From Ochotona curzoniae (taxonomy: Eukaryota; Chordata; Mammalia; Lagomorpha; Ochotonidae), in the NCBI RefSeq assembly GCF_017591425.1, contig NW_024464918.1:24456001-24520000 (forward strand): DNA of 64,000 nt. The letters are read 5' to 3'. Each line of letters opens with the position of its first letter. Positions within the stretch are counted from its first letter, which is position 1. The position numbers were made by a program, and so were the translations under genes. The notes beneath the pieces were generated by a model that had not been told where the DNA came from, ran no database searches, and saw only the letters and a program-made list of their open reading frames with translations. This document shows positions 26,347 through 37,805 of the stretch, one piece after another.

Positions 26347-26593
26347 CTTCGCTTCTCTCGGCACATCCCCAACGGCACATAGACCTAGCCCTCCCCGGGC
26401 CGGGCCCAGCAGCCATGCTGTTGCCCTAAGTGTCCGGCTTCTGAACCCCCTCTCTGTCCAGTCCCTGTCCTCTCCTCACGGCATGGCCTCCTGCTGGTTA
26501 TAAACGTTTCTGGGCTTGGCTTCTTGGCAAGTCCGCAGGGAGTTTGTATTGTGGTAACTGGAGGCGAGTGAAAAGCTTTGACAATACTTACGG

Positions 26594-26656
26594 TCCATCT
26601 AAGGAGAAGGCGTTGGTGGTATAGTGGTGAGCATAGCTGCCTTCCATCTAAGGAGA
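26594..26656 (+). mobile_element. Insertion unit: tRNA half with target-site duplication
   Basis: The 14-base direct repeat tccatctaaggaga occurs at 26594-26607 and 26643-26656. Between the first copy and the tRNA start lie two extra bases (AG). The second copy starts with TCCA, which is also the tRNA sequence at positions 34-37, so the junction is hidden by 4 bases of microhomology. This fits target-primed insertion of an RNA fragment without a poly(A) tail, primed by short base pairing. Confidence 0.75.
26610..26645 (+). ncRNA. 5' half of a tRNA-Gly(TCC) gene, truncated in the anticodon loop
   Basis: The sequence matches positions 1-36 of nuclear tRNA-Gly(TCC): acceptor 5' strand GCGTTGG, D arm with A box, the 5' anticodon stem GCTGC and loop up to the anticodon TCC. 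One more base (A37) also fits, then identity stops. There is no T arm, B box or 3' acceptor strand, so it cannot be transcribed as a tRNA by the usual A+B-box promoter or fold as one. It is flanked by a 14-bp direct repeat (26594-26607 and 26643-26656), so it looks inserted. It is best called a tailless tRNA-fragment retropseudogene. Confidence 0.85.
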
Positions 26657-27961
26657 GACCCCGGAGTGGTCCTTCTCTACCCCCAATACAGACACAAAGC
26701 AGCAGGAACAACAACGCAACCATAATATGTGCCAAAGTAGTCATGTCTGTGTTGCTCCCAAGTCATTAGCACTTCAGCTGCAGCCGTTGAGCGAAGTGAG
26801 ATTGCAAGGATGGGTTCGCACGTGGGTGTGTTGGTGGAAGGGGTGCTGGCAGGAGAGGGTGTTACTAAGGTTCCTTATAACTTATAAACTTATAAACCAC
26901 TTGTTTCAAGGAATTCCCTCCACACACAGACACCACTGGTTTCCAAGTGAGCGGTCCACATCTCCGTTTCCCCCAAATTTACCACTAACGCTGAATTCGT
27001 CATCCCCACAGGTGAGGGTCATTCACTCTAATGGCTGCAAACTCGAGGAGAGCATTTGCAGCACCTGCTAACCAAGAGAGATCTGGGCTTAGCTCAGCGG
27101 CTCTCTGAGCCTCGCTTACCGCTCACCCCACCTGCCTGCCATACGGAGGGAAGGACAGAGAACTCCTCTGGTTAACACTGCCCTCTAGCCTGGGCTAGCT
27201 TCTTTTCTGCCCCTGGGTCAGACTTTGGGAGTCCAGCCTCTCTTGAGTCAGTCCTAACAGAGAGATCGGGAAACTTAGTACTCCAAAGGAATTGTGTACG
27301 TTTGTGTTGTAAGTGGTATCTAATAATGACTACATCTCATTCCTGCAAATAAAACGACAGTTGTGTTAAGCATAAATGCCAAGCTAATGAGTAACATTTA
27401 TTGAAATGTCCACTGGGATTTTCTAGCTTTTTTTTAAAAGAAATGTACACTGAAAAAAAAAATCTTCCCATGTCAAAAAAAAAATCTACCAAATTTGTTT
27501 TACAGTCAGGAAACAGGATCTATGGAAAAGAAAAAAGTGAAAGCCATCAGGACACTCCAGTGGAAATCCTGGTGTTCCTGTTGATCTTGGTAGCTGTGTG
27601 ACACTGACCAGTGACTTGATGAAAGTATGGACGTATCTAGCAACTGGTAGCATCTCATAAATGTCCATTTTCTTCCTCTTTGCTGTTTTGTAAAGGGAAG
27701 AGTTCTGGAGTTGCTGTTTAAATGACTTGCACGCCTTTCCCTGGCAGTCCTTAAGGCAGAACCACAATCCCTGATCTGTAGTGGCATGCCCTTCCCATGT
27801 CGGGCTCAGCACCAATTCAACTGCTTACTCTCCCAAGTCCTTTCTCCTGGCCCTGCAAGGACTTGAGGGGATGTTTGCCCAATTGCCTCTTTGAAATAGT
27901 TGCTGGTTTCCCACAAAGCTATCTTGCCTAATTTTTAAAAATTAATTCCTGCATATCCCAA

Positions 27962-27964
<3 letters not shown>

Positions 27965-28014
<50 letters not shown>
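27965..28014 (+). repeat. (TG)n microsatellite
   Basis: Twenty-five uninterrupted TG units. A tract this long and pure is expected to vary in length between individuals. Confidence 0.97.
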
Positions 28015-28016
<2 letters not shown>

Positions 28017-28054
28017 TCCATGGTGCAACACAGAACCAATCAATTCTGAATAAT

Positions 28055-28085
28055 GCTGGGACTGGGGGAAATCACAGTAATACCG
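28055..28085 (+). repeat. Second copy of the 31-bp local repeat
   Basis: Same 31 bases as at 25661 with a single C to T change. It lies 40 bases after the long (TG)n tract and 2.4 kb from the first copy, in the same orientation. Its flanks do not otherwise align with those of the first copy. Confidence 0.6.
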
Positions 28086-28944
28086 GGAACTTTTGTGCTG
28101 CAAATCATTATGGAATTATCAACGCCCCCACCCCTACCACGTCCCTGGTAAGGAATCTTCCCTTCAGGTTGTAATGTCCAGCTGAGAACTATGGTTAGCT
28201 CTGTGTTGTGGGAGGCTGACTCATGAGCTGAAGAGTGTAGAGTAGCATTTCTGGTCTCTAACCACAGCACCCCAATAGCAGCCCCTGCACCCCCAAGCCA
28301 TAGTAGGTACAGTTTTAATTCTGCTGAGCAGCACCACTATTTCCTGTTTGGAATTACTGGCTTCCATGATTTCCAAGGACCTCTAAGCATGAGTTTGTTT
28401 GGAGTCCACCACCCCAACTCAACTCAGTGGCCCAGGAGCAGGACCATGTTTCGGGTTGCTACCATCTCTTACGGACTTCTGCTTTGAGCTGGTTCGTAGC
28501 ATTGAAAGAATGCCTTTGGACTTTGCACTAGGTGAGCACATCATAGCAAGCCGAGATTGGGATAATGCAAAGCAGGGATTCCTTACAGGATGACCTGTGA
28601 ATCAAAACTAATTTTTCCTTTTCCCTTGTCAGAATTCTTAAGCATGTAAGCCAGTAACAAAAGATGAAAGCCAGTGTGATGTGGTCATTGAGACTAAACG
28701 AGAGTAATTCTCCTTTCTTGAGTAGATGGGAAATGAATTTTTAATGAAAAGTGTAAAACAACAACAAAAAATCTACCTACGAGATACAAATAAAAATTTT
28801 AAATCTATTTAAGAACAGCTGTCCTGAAGAAGCAGTGAACTTGACTAGAAATTAACTCTGTGCTATGGATTTGCAATTGGATTTTCTTCTTTCGAATTGA
28901 AACATTTTGACCTTTTAGAATTTTCATTTTAAGAAGTGTGTATT

Positions 28945-29272
28945 GGGCCCGGCGCGGTGGCGCAAGTGGTTAAGTCCTCGCCTAGCACGCCCAGGATCCC
29001 ATATGGGCGCCGGTTCTAATCCCGGCAGCCCCGCTTCCCTTCCAGCTCCCTGCCTGTGGCCCGGGAAAGCAGTTGAGGACGGCCCAAAGCTTTGGGACCC
29101 TGCACCCGCGTGGGAGACCCGAAGAGGCTCCTGGCTTCGGATCGGCATAGTATCGGCCCGTTGCGCTCACTTGGGGAGTGAATCATCGGACGGAAGATCT
29201 TCCTCTCTGTCTCTCCTCTCTGTATATCCGCCTTTCCAATGAAAAAATAATAAAAATAAATCTAAAAAAAAA
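28945..29272 (+). mobile_element. Young C-SINE, full length, perfect target-site duplication
   Basis: Complete element with many intact CpGs, flanked by a perfect 14-base duplication aagaagtgtgtatt (28931-28944 and 29273-29286). Little decay and a pure A tail point to a recent insertion, the youngest in the window. Confidence 0.96.
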
Positions 29273-29589
29273 AAGAAGTGTGTATTATACGGAATAGGAG
29301 GAAAAAAATCTTTTAAAAAGAAATAGAAAGATTAGGTATATGTATTTAATGAGTGTTCAAAAGTTTAAGGGAATGCATATCATGAAAAAAAACTATGCAT
29401 GGAATTAAAAAGTTTTCTGAACTAAAATCAGCTCATCCTTTAATTCACTTTCCATTAGCTTTTTAAACAACTGCTGTTAATCAAAAGGATCATAAGAAGT
29501 GATACCTTGCTTATTTTCCAAAGTGAGTTCCAAATACTTTAGTAAAATGTGTGTGTATTTGACCTTGAAAAAGTCTAGTCCTCCTCATG

Positions 29590-29880
29590 TCATCCTCTTG
29601 AGTGGTGAGCACCAACCTGTATCTGATACCTTACTTGCATTTGTTTATTTGAACATTGCATAAATGGAATCATCCAGTGTATGTACTCACTGAAGGACAT
29701 TTGGGTTGTTTCCATCATGCTGCACATTTTATGGATAGAGCTAAACAGAGTTCCAAGGAAGCTGTACTACTTTGCCCACCATCACAGTGTGGAAGTTCCC
29801 ATTGCTTGATATTCTTGCTAGCATTTAATACAATCAGTTTTTGGATTTTTTTTTTCAGTAAATTTTTGAACTGATGTTCC
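29590..29880 (+). mobile_element. Ancient L1 (L1M-type) 3' region fragment
   Basis: gcataaatggaatcatccag, then ggacatttgggttgtttcca, is the typical old-L1 3' region. It lies just upstream of the same type of sequence seen at 62900, but in a separate copy. Confidence 0.65.
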
Positions 29881-29888
29881 TAGCATGG

Positions 29889-30185
29889 GTGTTTGGTTTA
29901 ACAGTTAAGATACCAAAGTCCCATATCAAAGTACCTGGGTTTCACTCCAGGATTCAACTATACTTCCAGCTTCCAAAGCAGCACTGGTGGTGGTGGCTGC
30001 AGTAGTGGAATTCCTGTGCAATCCCTTAGTGAGGGATCCATATTCAATGCACTGGCTCTTGGTTTCAGTTGCAGCCCGGCTCCAGCTGGTGAAACATTTG
30101 GGGACTGAACTAACAGGTGGGGAGTGTTCTCTCTCTCTTTTTCTCTCTCTGTCTCATTCTGCTTTGAGTAAAATAAAAAAATTGC
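29889..30185 (+). mobile_element. Older tRNA-derived lagomorph SINE of a second type
   Basis: Has a tRNA-like head (tggtttaacagttaagatac) with caaagtacctgggtttcact, unlike the C-SINE heads above, but the same kind of CT-rich end (ctctctctctttttctctct) and A-rich tail. A related copy is at 54281. Confidence 0.65.
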
Positions 30186-30555
30186 TTTACAATTTTAAAA
30201 TGTAATATTTTTTCATTTAAAAAAATCCTTCCTAAAATTTACTTGCATATAACTGTCAAACCATACTGTTATCAGAAAATGAAAGTTACAATGTAGCATT
30301 TGCATTCCCATTCCAATTTATTATTACATTAGGTATAAGTAATTTTATATGTGTATAGTAATATATATTGTTAGGAATTTTCCATATTTTTAGTTAATTT
30401 GTATGCTTCCAAATAGATATTTTACCTAGATGACTAAGACTACACTGGGAAAGTAGAAGAGACAGTATTATGATAATATTAATTGTTGTAATAATTGCTT
30501 ACCTTTGTCTTTATTTAAAATATTTAGCTGCTAAGCTATTGAAACACAAATTAGG

Positions 30556-30705
30556 GGTACATATTTGAAGCAAAAGTTAAGACACTCCCATTCCATATCA
30601 GGGTTCCTGCATTCATGGTCCCGCTGTGCCGATTCCAACCTCTTATCAATGCATACCTCCAGAGGCAGCAGATTATGGCTCAATGTTTTACATCACTCTC
30701 TTTGA
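30556..30705 (+). mobile_element. Possible SINE head fragment of the second type
   Basis: agttaagacactcccattcc followed by atatcagggttcctgcattc resembles the head at 29889. Too diverged to be certain. Confidence 0.35.
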
Positions 30706-32178
30706 GATTAAAAAAAAAAAGAATATATTTGTAAAATGCACAGCATGTATTCACTGCCTATATGAAAATTCCACATTACTTCATGCTGTCATCCTACTTG
30801 AAACAATCCATTTCCCACGCTTGCATCATCCTAACCTCTCTTGGTTGCCCTGGAGAATGTTCTTATTCATTTTGTCATGACCTACAGATTAATGTTTCTC
30901 AAGTTGTAATATTTATGTGATATCCTTGGTGTTACTGAAAAATCAAATGCTGATCCAGCAAGTCTGGGGGAGCAGGTAAATAGTCCTGAGAGAGTGGACT
31001 CTGATAAGGCAACTTTCAGCCCTTCTTTTGCCTTCCCTTCCAAGAATCTATTTCATTGCCAAATCCTTGCTGCCTTTTGTATGTCTCTTTTCTGGGGTTA
31101 CCAAGAAATTCCAATAAGATAATCAGATTAAAAAAATACAATGAGAGGGAGGGAAAGGTCTTGAGGAGGAGTTCATGGGATGAGGTTAGTGCAGTTGGGT
31201 GCCTGAGAATTATCTAAGGTTTTGGACAGGTTAGAGATAGTTGTTTGGGCTCTGTCATGTTTCTCTATTTCTCCTATTTAAAATGTATTGTCAGGATTCT
31301 GTCCTTGTATTGAGAATTCCTTCGAGGTTTGCAGTGGACTTGGGTCTTGTGTACCTGGAAGCCTCTTTTTGTTTATGTGCTTTCATTATCTTGGGAATAG
31401 GAGGATGGGTTTTAACTTGTTTGCATGACAGAAACCAGAAAACCATCAACTTTCACCAGTTAAATGAGGTGACACCCTTTGTACATTTTTGTCTTTAGTT
31501 TACATTTATTTATTGACAGATGAGTGTGGCGAGATGTGGGAAGCCGTGGCATATGACGTGTGTGTGTGTGTTTTAACTTTAAATCCTTGTGAGGCAGTTA
31601 ATGGAACAGGGCTCACTACCTCAGAAGGATGAGTTTTAGACAGTTTCTGTCTGCACTTGCTGACTCATTATAACTGTACTGGTTTATGAATGAGCAAATA
31701 TGACGTCTTAAACTCTCCAAAGAACCCAGAAGAGAGGTGTTTTCCCTAATACACCATCAGTGTATTCCTGCTGGGTTCCCTACATACCTCCATGTCTACC
31801 CAAGCTTCCATGTAAGTGCAGAGAATAGCTTTGTGTCACCCCTACCTATATTCACAGAGACTCTGGGGACAGTGTTGAGAATCCTTGATTTGTACACTAA
31901 CATGCTGATATACTAAACAGAGCAACAAAAATTACTTACTGCTGTTTATGCTTGAAATTTGCAGCCAACTTTTCCTCTTGAGGTCTGTCCTTTATTTGTC
32001 TGCATCATATGAACAGCAGAGGCCAAGCCTTTTCCTGTGACCTGAACCTAATGAGGACTGGACTCTATAGAAGTGATTTCTGAAACTTTGGGGTGGGGGG
32101 AAGGTGTCACTATCTTCAAATGTTTACAACACGGGATTTTTCTCCCTATGTCTCAAAAGAAAACCAAGTTTTCTATGT
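30706..32178. other. Intergenic, nothing recognised
   Basis: Unique sequence with a short TG patch (31558-31572). Frames are short and unsupported. Confidence 0.5.
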
Positions 32179-32191
32179 AAGAACACACAGG

Positions 32192-32540
32192 GGGTCCGGC
32201 ACGATAGCATAGCGGTTTAAGTCCTCGCCTTGAATGCACCAGGATCCCATATGTGCACTGGTTCTAATCCTAGCGGTCCCGCTTCCCATTCAGCTCCCTG
32301 CTTGTGGCCTGGAAAAAAAATTGAGGATGGCCCAAAGCCTTGGGAACCTGCACCTGTGTGGGGGAGACTTGGGACATGCTCCTTGCTCCTGGCTTCAGAT
32401 TCATTCACTCAGCTCCAGTCGTTATGGCCACTTGGGGAGTAAACCATCAGATGGAAGATCTTCCTCTCTGTCTCTCCTCTCTGTATATCTGCTTATCTGC
32501 CTTCCAAATAAAAATAAGTAAATCTTAAAAAAAAAAAAAA
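32192..32540 (+). mobile_element. C-SINE, full length
   Basis: Starts ggggtccggcacgatagc and ends in a 16-base A run. Flanked by aagaacacacagg (32179-32191) and aagaacacccagg (32541-32553), one mismatch. Middle age. Confidence 0.94.
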
Positions 32541-33169
32541 AAGAACACCCAGGAACTCAGAGGGGCTTTTGTCCTCTCACCTGGGCCGGGCTGAGTTAAT
32601 ACTGCTCTGAACGGCTGTGTTTTAGGATGCTAGCCCATGCAGCAAACTAGAGCCTACCCTCCCTTGTTCAGTATTCTTGGTGAGGGTGGAGACTAACAAA
32701 GACTCCAAAACGCTACAGCCTCACCTTTTTCCTGCTCGGCTTGTGCCTTGTATGAGTATTTACTTGGGCTGTGCAGCATGGATGGCATGACTTTGGAAGA
32801 ATTTTTCAGAACAATGTCATCACAGTTGGCAGTCAATTTTTAAAAAGACGTTTAAAAGAAGATGTCTCAGCCTGATTCCATAGGAGTTCCACATACCGCT
32901 TTCAACACGTCTCTTCTACTCTCAGGATCTCGGGATTTCCCTGTTGCACAAGAAATAGTTTTGGATAAGTCAGCGTATCTCAAAGTCAGTATCTTAAAAC
33001 TAGATCTATTAAAGAAGTCCAGAAGATTCTCAGTTAAGTGAAATGTCAAATTCCCTTTACTGTAAAATTCCCAGGGCTTTAGATATGATAAAGAGCATTT
33101 TATAATTTCAAAGGGGAATTTGTGAAAAAGGCTATATTTCTACAACTATAAATCATTCAATGCTTTCCA

Positions 33170-33460
33170 TTTTTTATTGCACATCATGGGAGAAGTGTCC
33201 CACCAAACACTTGACAGCAAACTAAATTATTTCTGGATGGAGTTCCTGGCATCAGTATTTGTGGGCATTTGGGGGAGTATGACAATTTAAAACAGCCCCA
33301 TTAATATGAATTGGAGCCAATTTCCCTCTAAATATTTAAATATTCATTGTCTTAAGTCTCTCCTTTTTCTTGTTTGCTAATTCAGCAACTCCCACGACAA
33401 ACCTGACTCAATAAATTGCACTGTTAATTGTCTCTTGTCTAAAATTCTTGAGTTAACATG
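33170..33460. promoter_or_regulatory. Candidate conserved element downstream of KCTD16
   Basis: Unique AT-rich sequence with cattaatatgaattggagcc and aaatatttaaatattcattg, lacking repeat signatures. Could be a distal 3' UTR part or an enhancer. Confidence 0.25.
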
Positions 33461-36400
33461 AAATTATGTTGAAACATCAATCTCACATAAATTGTGATTC
33501 AATAGGTATGAGTATATATACATATAGATATATGAGACAACTAAATGTTACCAAATTATTTATTATGATTGGTGCTAAATTACAATGTATATGAAATGGA
33601 GTCATTTATGGAAACACATAAAAAATAGTTACCTATATCTGTAGTTATATTCACACAAAGAATCTGAAATATAAGTTTCTGTTCTGCCTTTTAAAATATA
33701 TCCACAGAATGACTTTGTAGTTTTCACCATACAATTATACAATACTGATACTGCACCTGTATCATTTACCATACTATAAGAACTAAACATAATATGAAAG
33801 CAGTTAATTGCAAATTATTTTTTTTCATATCCATCAGTGACTCAAAACAAAATAGTTTATTTCTATTGGCAGTGAGAATGGATGGTAATAATTAGCATAG
33901 TAGGTATTGCATACATCGATATGTATGTTTATATTTGTGTGTTGCTCAGGGCTGTTGTTCAATCTATAGGCCATTGCCTTTTGAATGGACCCATGGACCA
34001 AAATGGTGTGCAATTCCATTCGGACAATTAGCAGCACTTTTTCTTTTACCATGTTTTGCTTACAAAAACAAATGGATAAGAAAGAAATACAGCAGGCTAA
34101 GATCTATTGCATTACATACTAAGGTAAAAACAGTTACTGAGTTATTCGAGTCACAGTAGTTTAAGTATATTTGCTATTCACAGACTGCAGACTTTTTGCT
34201 GAATAACCGAGCTGTTGGGAGTTGACAACATGTAGACATGCATTGATGTGAGTCCGTAATTAATGATGTTGATACTGCAATAAGCACATTCATTTTAACA
34301 CCATTCAGTAAACAGATTCCTTTAAAGTATGAGTTAAATCTGTCACAATTACGCACACCCACAAAAAAAAAGGAACCCTGTAAACAATTTGACATTACAC
34401 TTATGTACAAGCAAACCGTATTGGAAAAGAGAAGAGGTAATTTCAAATGGTGTCGCTTGGTATACATCAATGTGCAACAAACTGACCCAAGTTATCAAGT
34501 GCTCCAATGAGGTCAAGGAAAAATAATATGAGCAAGGCCCCAGTAAATCACCACTCAATGTTAGTACCAATGGAATGCAGACTCCTCCACCTGCAATGCC
34601 ATCACATGCAGAGTATCCGAGAAAGATGTGAAGAGGAGCGTCACCGTCCCTGGAGAGCTCCAGGTGAGCTCACCAACAAGGTCTTTAACTTTAAAAATGT
34701 CAAGGGGTGGTATTGGTATGATTCAAATATGTCAATTGAATTTGGAAAATTGTCATGCTTATTAGGTTTGACCCAGTTCTCTGCTGGATCTAAACAAGAA
34801 CTGGGATCTTGTCTCTATTACTAAAGTGCCACCAGCCAACACAATGATTTCTGATTTCACCAACTAAACTGGATACCACCACCAAATTCAGGTGTGAAAA
34901 CACTAAAGCAGATCCACTAAGCAGTTTTCATTGAGACTCTGAAGTGTGACTCCACTAAGTTTGTGTTTCTGCATGTATTGGTAGCATACATTTCCAGTAA
35001 TTCCTGAATGCATTTCCTTGAAGCAGAAGCAAGGCATCGAGAGACCTGGGCACTCATTTCCCTGCCCACCCGCCATTATATACAAAAATACAGTCATCTG
35101 TCCTATAAACTAAGCATAATATTCTCCTGATTTAGCATTCTCCTTTGGAATTAAAAGTAAATGACAAGAAAACTTGAAGCCAGGGTGATGGAAAATCTCC
35201 TTTGTGCTTGAAGATTTTGAGAAAAAAAAAAGCATTAATTCTTTCCAATGTTCTTAAAATGCATCAGAACACTTAATTGTTAAAAACATGGATTTTCTGT
35301 ATTACTATTTTAAGACCACATCTTTAGGGGCCTATGGGGGAAAAAAATGAAGGACCAATCTTAGTTTATCATGTTTACATTGGCTGGTTACACCTGACAG
35401 GTCCCTGGGGGAGGACTTCAAGCTTGGTGTGTGTGCTGAGCCATGGCGTGGGAGCCAGGCTGAGTTTCTGAAAGGTATGGGCTGTGTGCCTACCAGCTGA
35501 TCCCAGGGAGCACCACGGAAGCTCTGCTTGCATAGCGTGACTTCAAACACTTTTCGTAATTGCCAATAGTATGCAAAGCACATGGTTATGAAATAAGAAC
35601 ATAACTCAATAAATTATGAGTGCCCAAAATCCAGTCATTTGTCTCTAGAAGACACTTAAACAGCTAAAGCGATATTTGCTTTCATTTGACTATCTGCTGT
35701 TCCTTCTTAGAGCAACTGTTTTGGTTTTTGTATAAATAGGTTTATAGTGTTATTTGCAATAGTCTAAAAAGTGTTTGGTTGTAATTACAATGTGCCCTTG
35801 AGCTTTAGTTTCTATTTACAATATACATATTATAAATTATTTACCATAGCTTTAAATAATAAAATAGTTTTTTAGCTCCACCTACAAAATCAGATAGGGT
35901 CACAACGACCCTATGAATGACAAACAGAAATCAACAAGGAGATGTTATCAGCAGGTCTTAAGTGCCATTACGGCAAAAACTACCGAGTTTGTGCTGTTGT
36001 ACACCCCACTTTTTCTTCTCTTCTTAAACATCATCACTGGTGTGATTTGTGTGGGTTTGGTTTTTCAGAATGAACAATTTTTAAAACAAATAGTTTGAAA
36101 TTTCAGCAAGTGGCTGTAATAAAAAAGCCAGTTAATTTTGCATTTTCTTAAATGCACTTCTGTTTAGTTTTGTATCCATAGATGTTAAATCTAGGTATTT
36201 TCATTACATTCTCCATACCATAGATAAACACATATGTTCATAGTAGTAGAGAACTTCAAATATCAAACTATAATAGGCTATCTAAGAGATCAAATATAAA
36301 CTGTAATAATAATAAGTTTCTCAAACTCAAAAATTCCAAAAGTTCAAACAATGAGTTTGTTTATGTGTGTATACAAATGTATAGATGTATACACAGATAT

Positions 36401-36551
36401 ATACATTTCAATAGATGTACAGAATATGTACATATATACATCATTTTATACAAACACACAGCTCCTCTCACACACACACACACACACACAATTTCAGTGC
36501 ACTTTCTTTTGTTCAGTCACCTCTCATTTTTGAAACTTAAAATTATGAATG
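33461..36551. other. KCTD16 downstream region, repeat-poor
   Basis: About 3 kb without any recognised SINE or LINE, mostly AT-rich. Such repeat-poor sequence could be distal 3' UTR of KCTD16 or conserved flank. Frames of up to 105 codons lack support. Confidence 0.4.
36468..36490 (+). repeat. Short (CA)n
   Basis: Eleven CA units just before a C-SINE insertion. Confidence 0.85.
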
Positions 36552-36569
36552 AAAAAAAATGCTGGGAAG

Positions 36570-36890
36570 GGCCCAGCGCTGTGGCCTAGCGACTAAAGTC
36601 CTCACCTGGATGTGCCAGGATCCCATATGGGCACCAGTTTTAATCCCAGCTGCTCCACTTCCCATCCAGCTCCCTGCTTGTGGCCTGGGAAAGCAGTCAA
36701 GAATGGCCCAAAGCCTTGGGACCCTGCACCCATGTGGGAGACCTGGAGGAGGTTCCTGGCTCCTGGCTTCGGATTGGCAAAGCACCGGCCATTGCGGTCA
36801 CTTGGGGAGTAAATCATTATATGGAAGATATTCCTCTCTGTCTCTTCTCCTCTCTGTATATCTGAGTTTGCAATAAAATAATTTAAAAAA
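36570..36890 (+). mobile_element. C-SINE, full length
   Basis: Head gggcccagcgctgtggcc, tail ending in A run. Flanked by aaaaaaaatgctgggaag (36552-36569) and the same with one change ending at 36903. It lies in the region downstream of KCTD16. Confidence 0.94.
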
Positions 36891-37734
36891 AAATGTTGGG
36901 AAGAGCCAACCACCTTTGGATTTGTGACATATCTTGAATAAAAAGCTGAAATATCTTTATAAAAAATTGATCAAAAAGCCAAAAGGTGATGTATCTACTT
37001 AGGCAGGTATCTACTTGGATGCATATATAAACATAAATATACATGCAAATACACCTGCTATACATCTCCTGAAATTGCTAGCCTATATTTAGCACATTAA
37101 GCAGGCACCCTCCTCCTGACATGGAAAATAACTCACCACTTCAGGTTTTACCAAAGTGAAAGAATTACCAAATATCTGTTCTACACCATGATTACCCCTT
37201 GGTAAGGTTTGAGGCCTCGAGTACAGCTATGGCAAGGAGAATCTTCTCCAAATCTACCTTTCTGTCTTGAGGAGGAGCAGTTCTAATGGTATGTGCAAAT
37301 TAAAAAAAAATGAATCTCAGAAAGGATGGCAGAAGTTCACACTGGCTACTCTTGGAAGAAATGAACAGCAAACTCAAAAGGACAGAGATGAGATTGCACA
37401 ATAAGGTATCCAAGCCTTCATCCTTTGTGGCCCATCAAAACCAGATGAGAATCTGGCTCTCCCACTGTGAAGCTATAGACCTCCCAGGTATTACTTTCAT
37501 CTAGTGAGTCTCATTGACTTCAGTGACACTGATTTATTATATGATTACATGAGATAGGTCACGTAAATCATTTAGAGTTTGACATATAATAATAAATCCT
37601 TTATATACACTCTAATAATATTTAAACCATCACTCCAAAAATATTAATAAGAGTTACATCTAGAAATAATAGTCTAGGACTTGTGCGATCTGACTTAAAT
37701 TAATCCAAAATTTGATTCTATGGTAGATAATGAT

Positions 37735-37805
37735 GCTCACCACAGTGACCCGTACATGGTAGACACTCAACAAATATTTCATGAATGCATGCATGAGCAA
37801 ATTAA
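37735..37805 (+). mobile_element. L2/MIR-type end fragment
   Basis: cgtacatggtagacactcaa then caaatatttcatgaatgcat matches the last bases of L2. Confidence 0.65.

Larger units (their letters stand above)
25640..26430. promoter_or_regulatory. CpG-rich island, candidate promoter
   Basis: CpG dinucleotides are frequent from about 25690 to 26420, against near absence in flanking DNA. The island carries an ETS-type CCGGAAG (26292-26298) and a perfect palindromic TCTCGCGAGA (26337-26346), the motif bound by BANP (earlier linked to Kaiso) at unmethylated housekeeping promoters. It also has GC boxes and a CCAAT motif near 25652. CpG retention shows the region has been unmethylated in the germ line, as expected for an active promoter. 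Direction is not proven, but the coding-like exon lies on the minus strand. Confidence 0.65.
26431..27964. other. Flank of CpG island, no gene recognised
   Basis: Apart from the tRNA half, the stretch holds two A runs (27449-27461 and 27475-27483) and an ACAG|GTGAGG donor-like motif near 27010 on the plus strand. Open frames of up to 119 codons occur but show no domain or splice context I can support. A divergent plus-strand transcript from the island is possible but not shown. Confidence 0.4.

Noticed and set aside
26610..26660. A functional tRNA-Gly gene
   Set aside because: The 3' half, T arm, B box and terminator are all missing.
26385..26744. 119-codon minus-strand frame beside the CpG island
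   Set aside because: It runs through the tRNA-half insertion and upstream of the likely start site; no splice sites agree with it.
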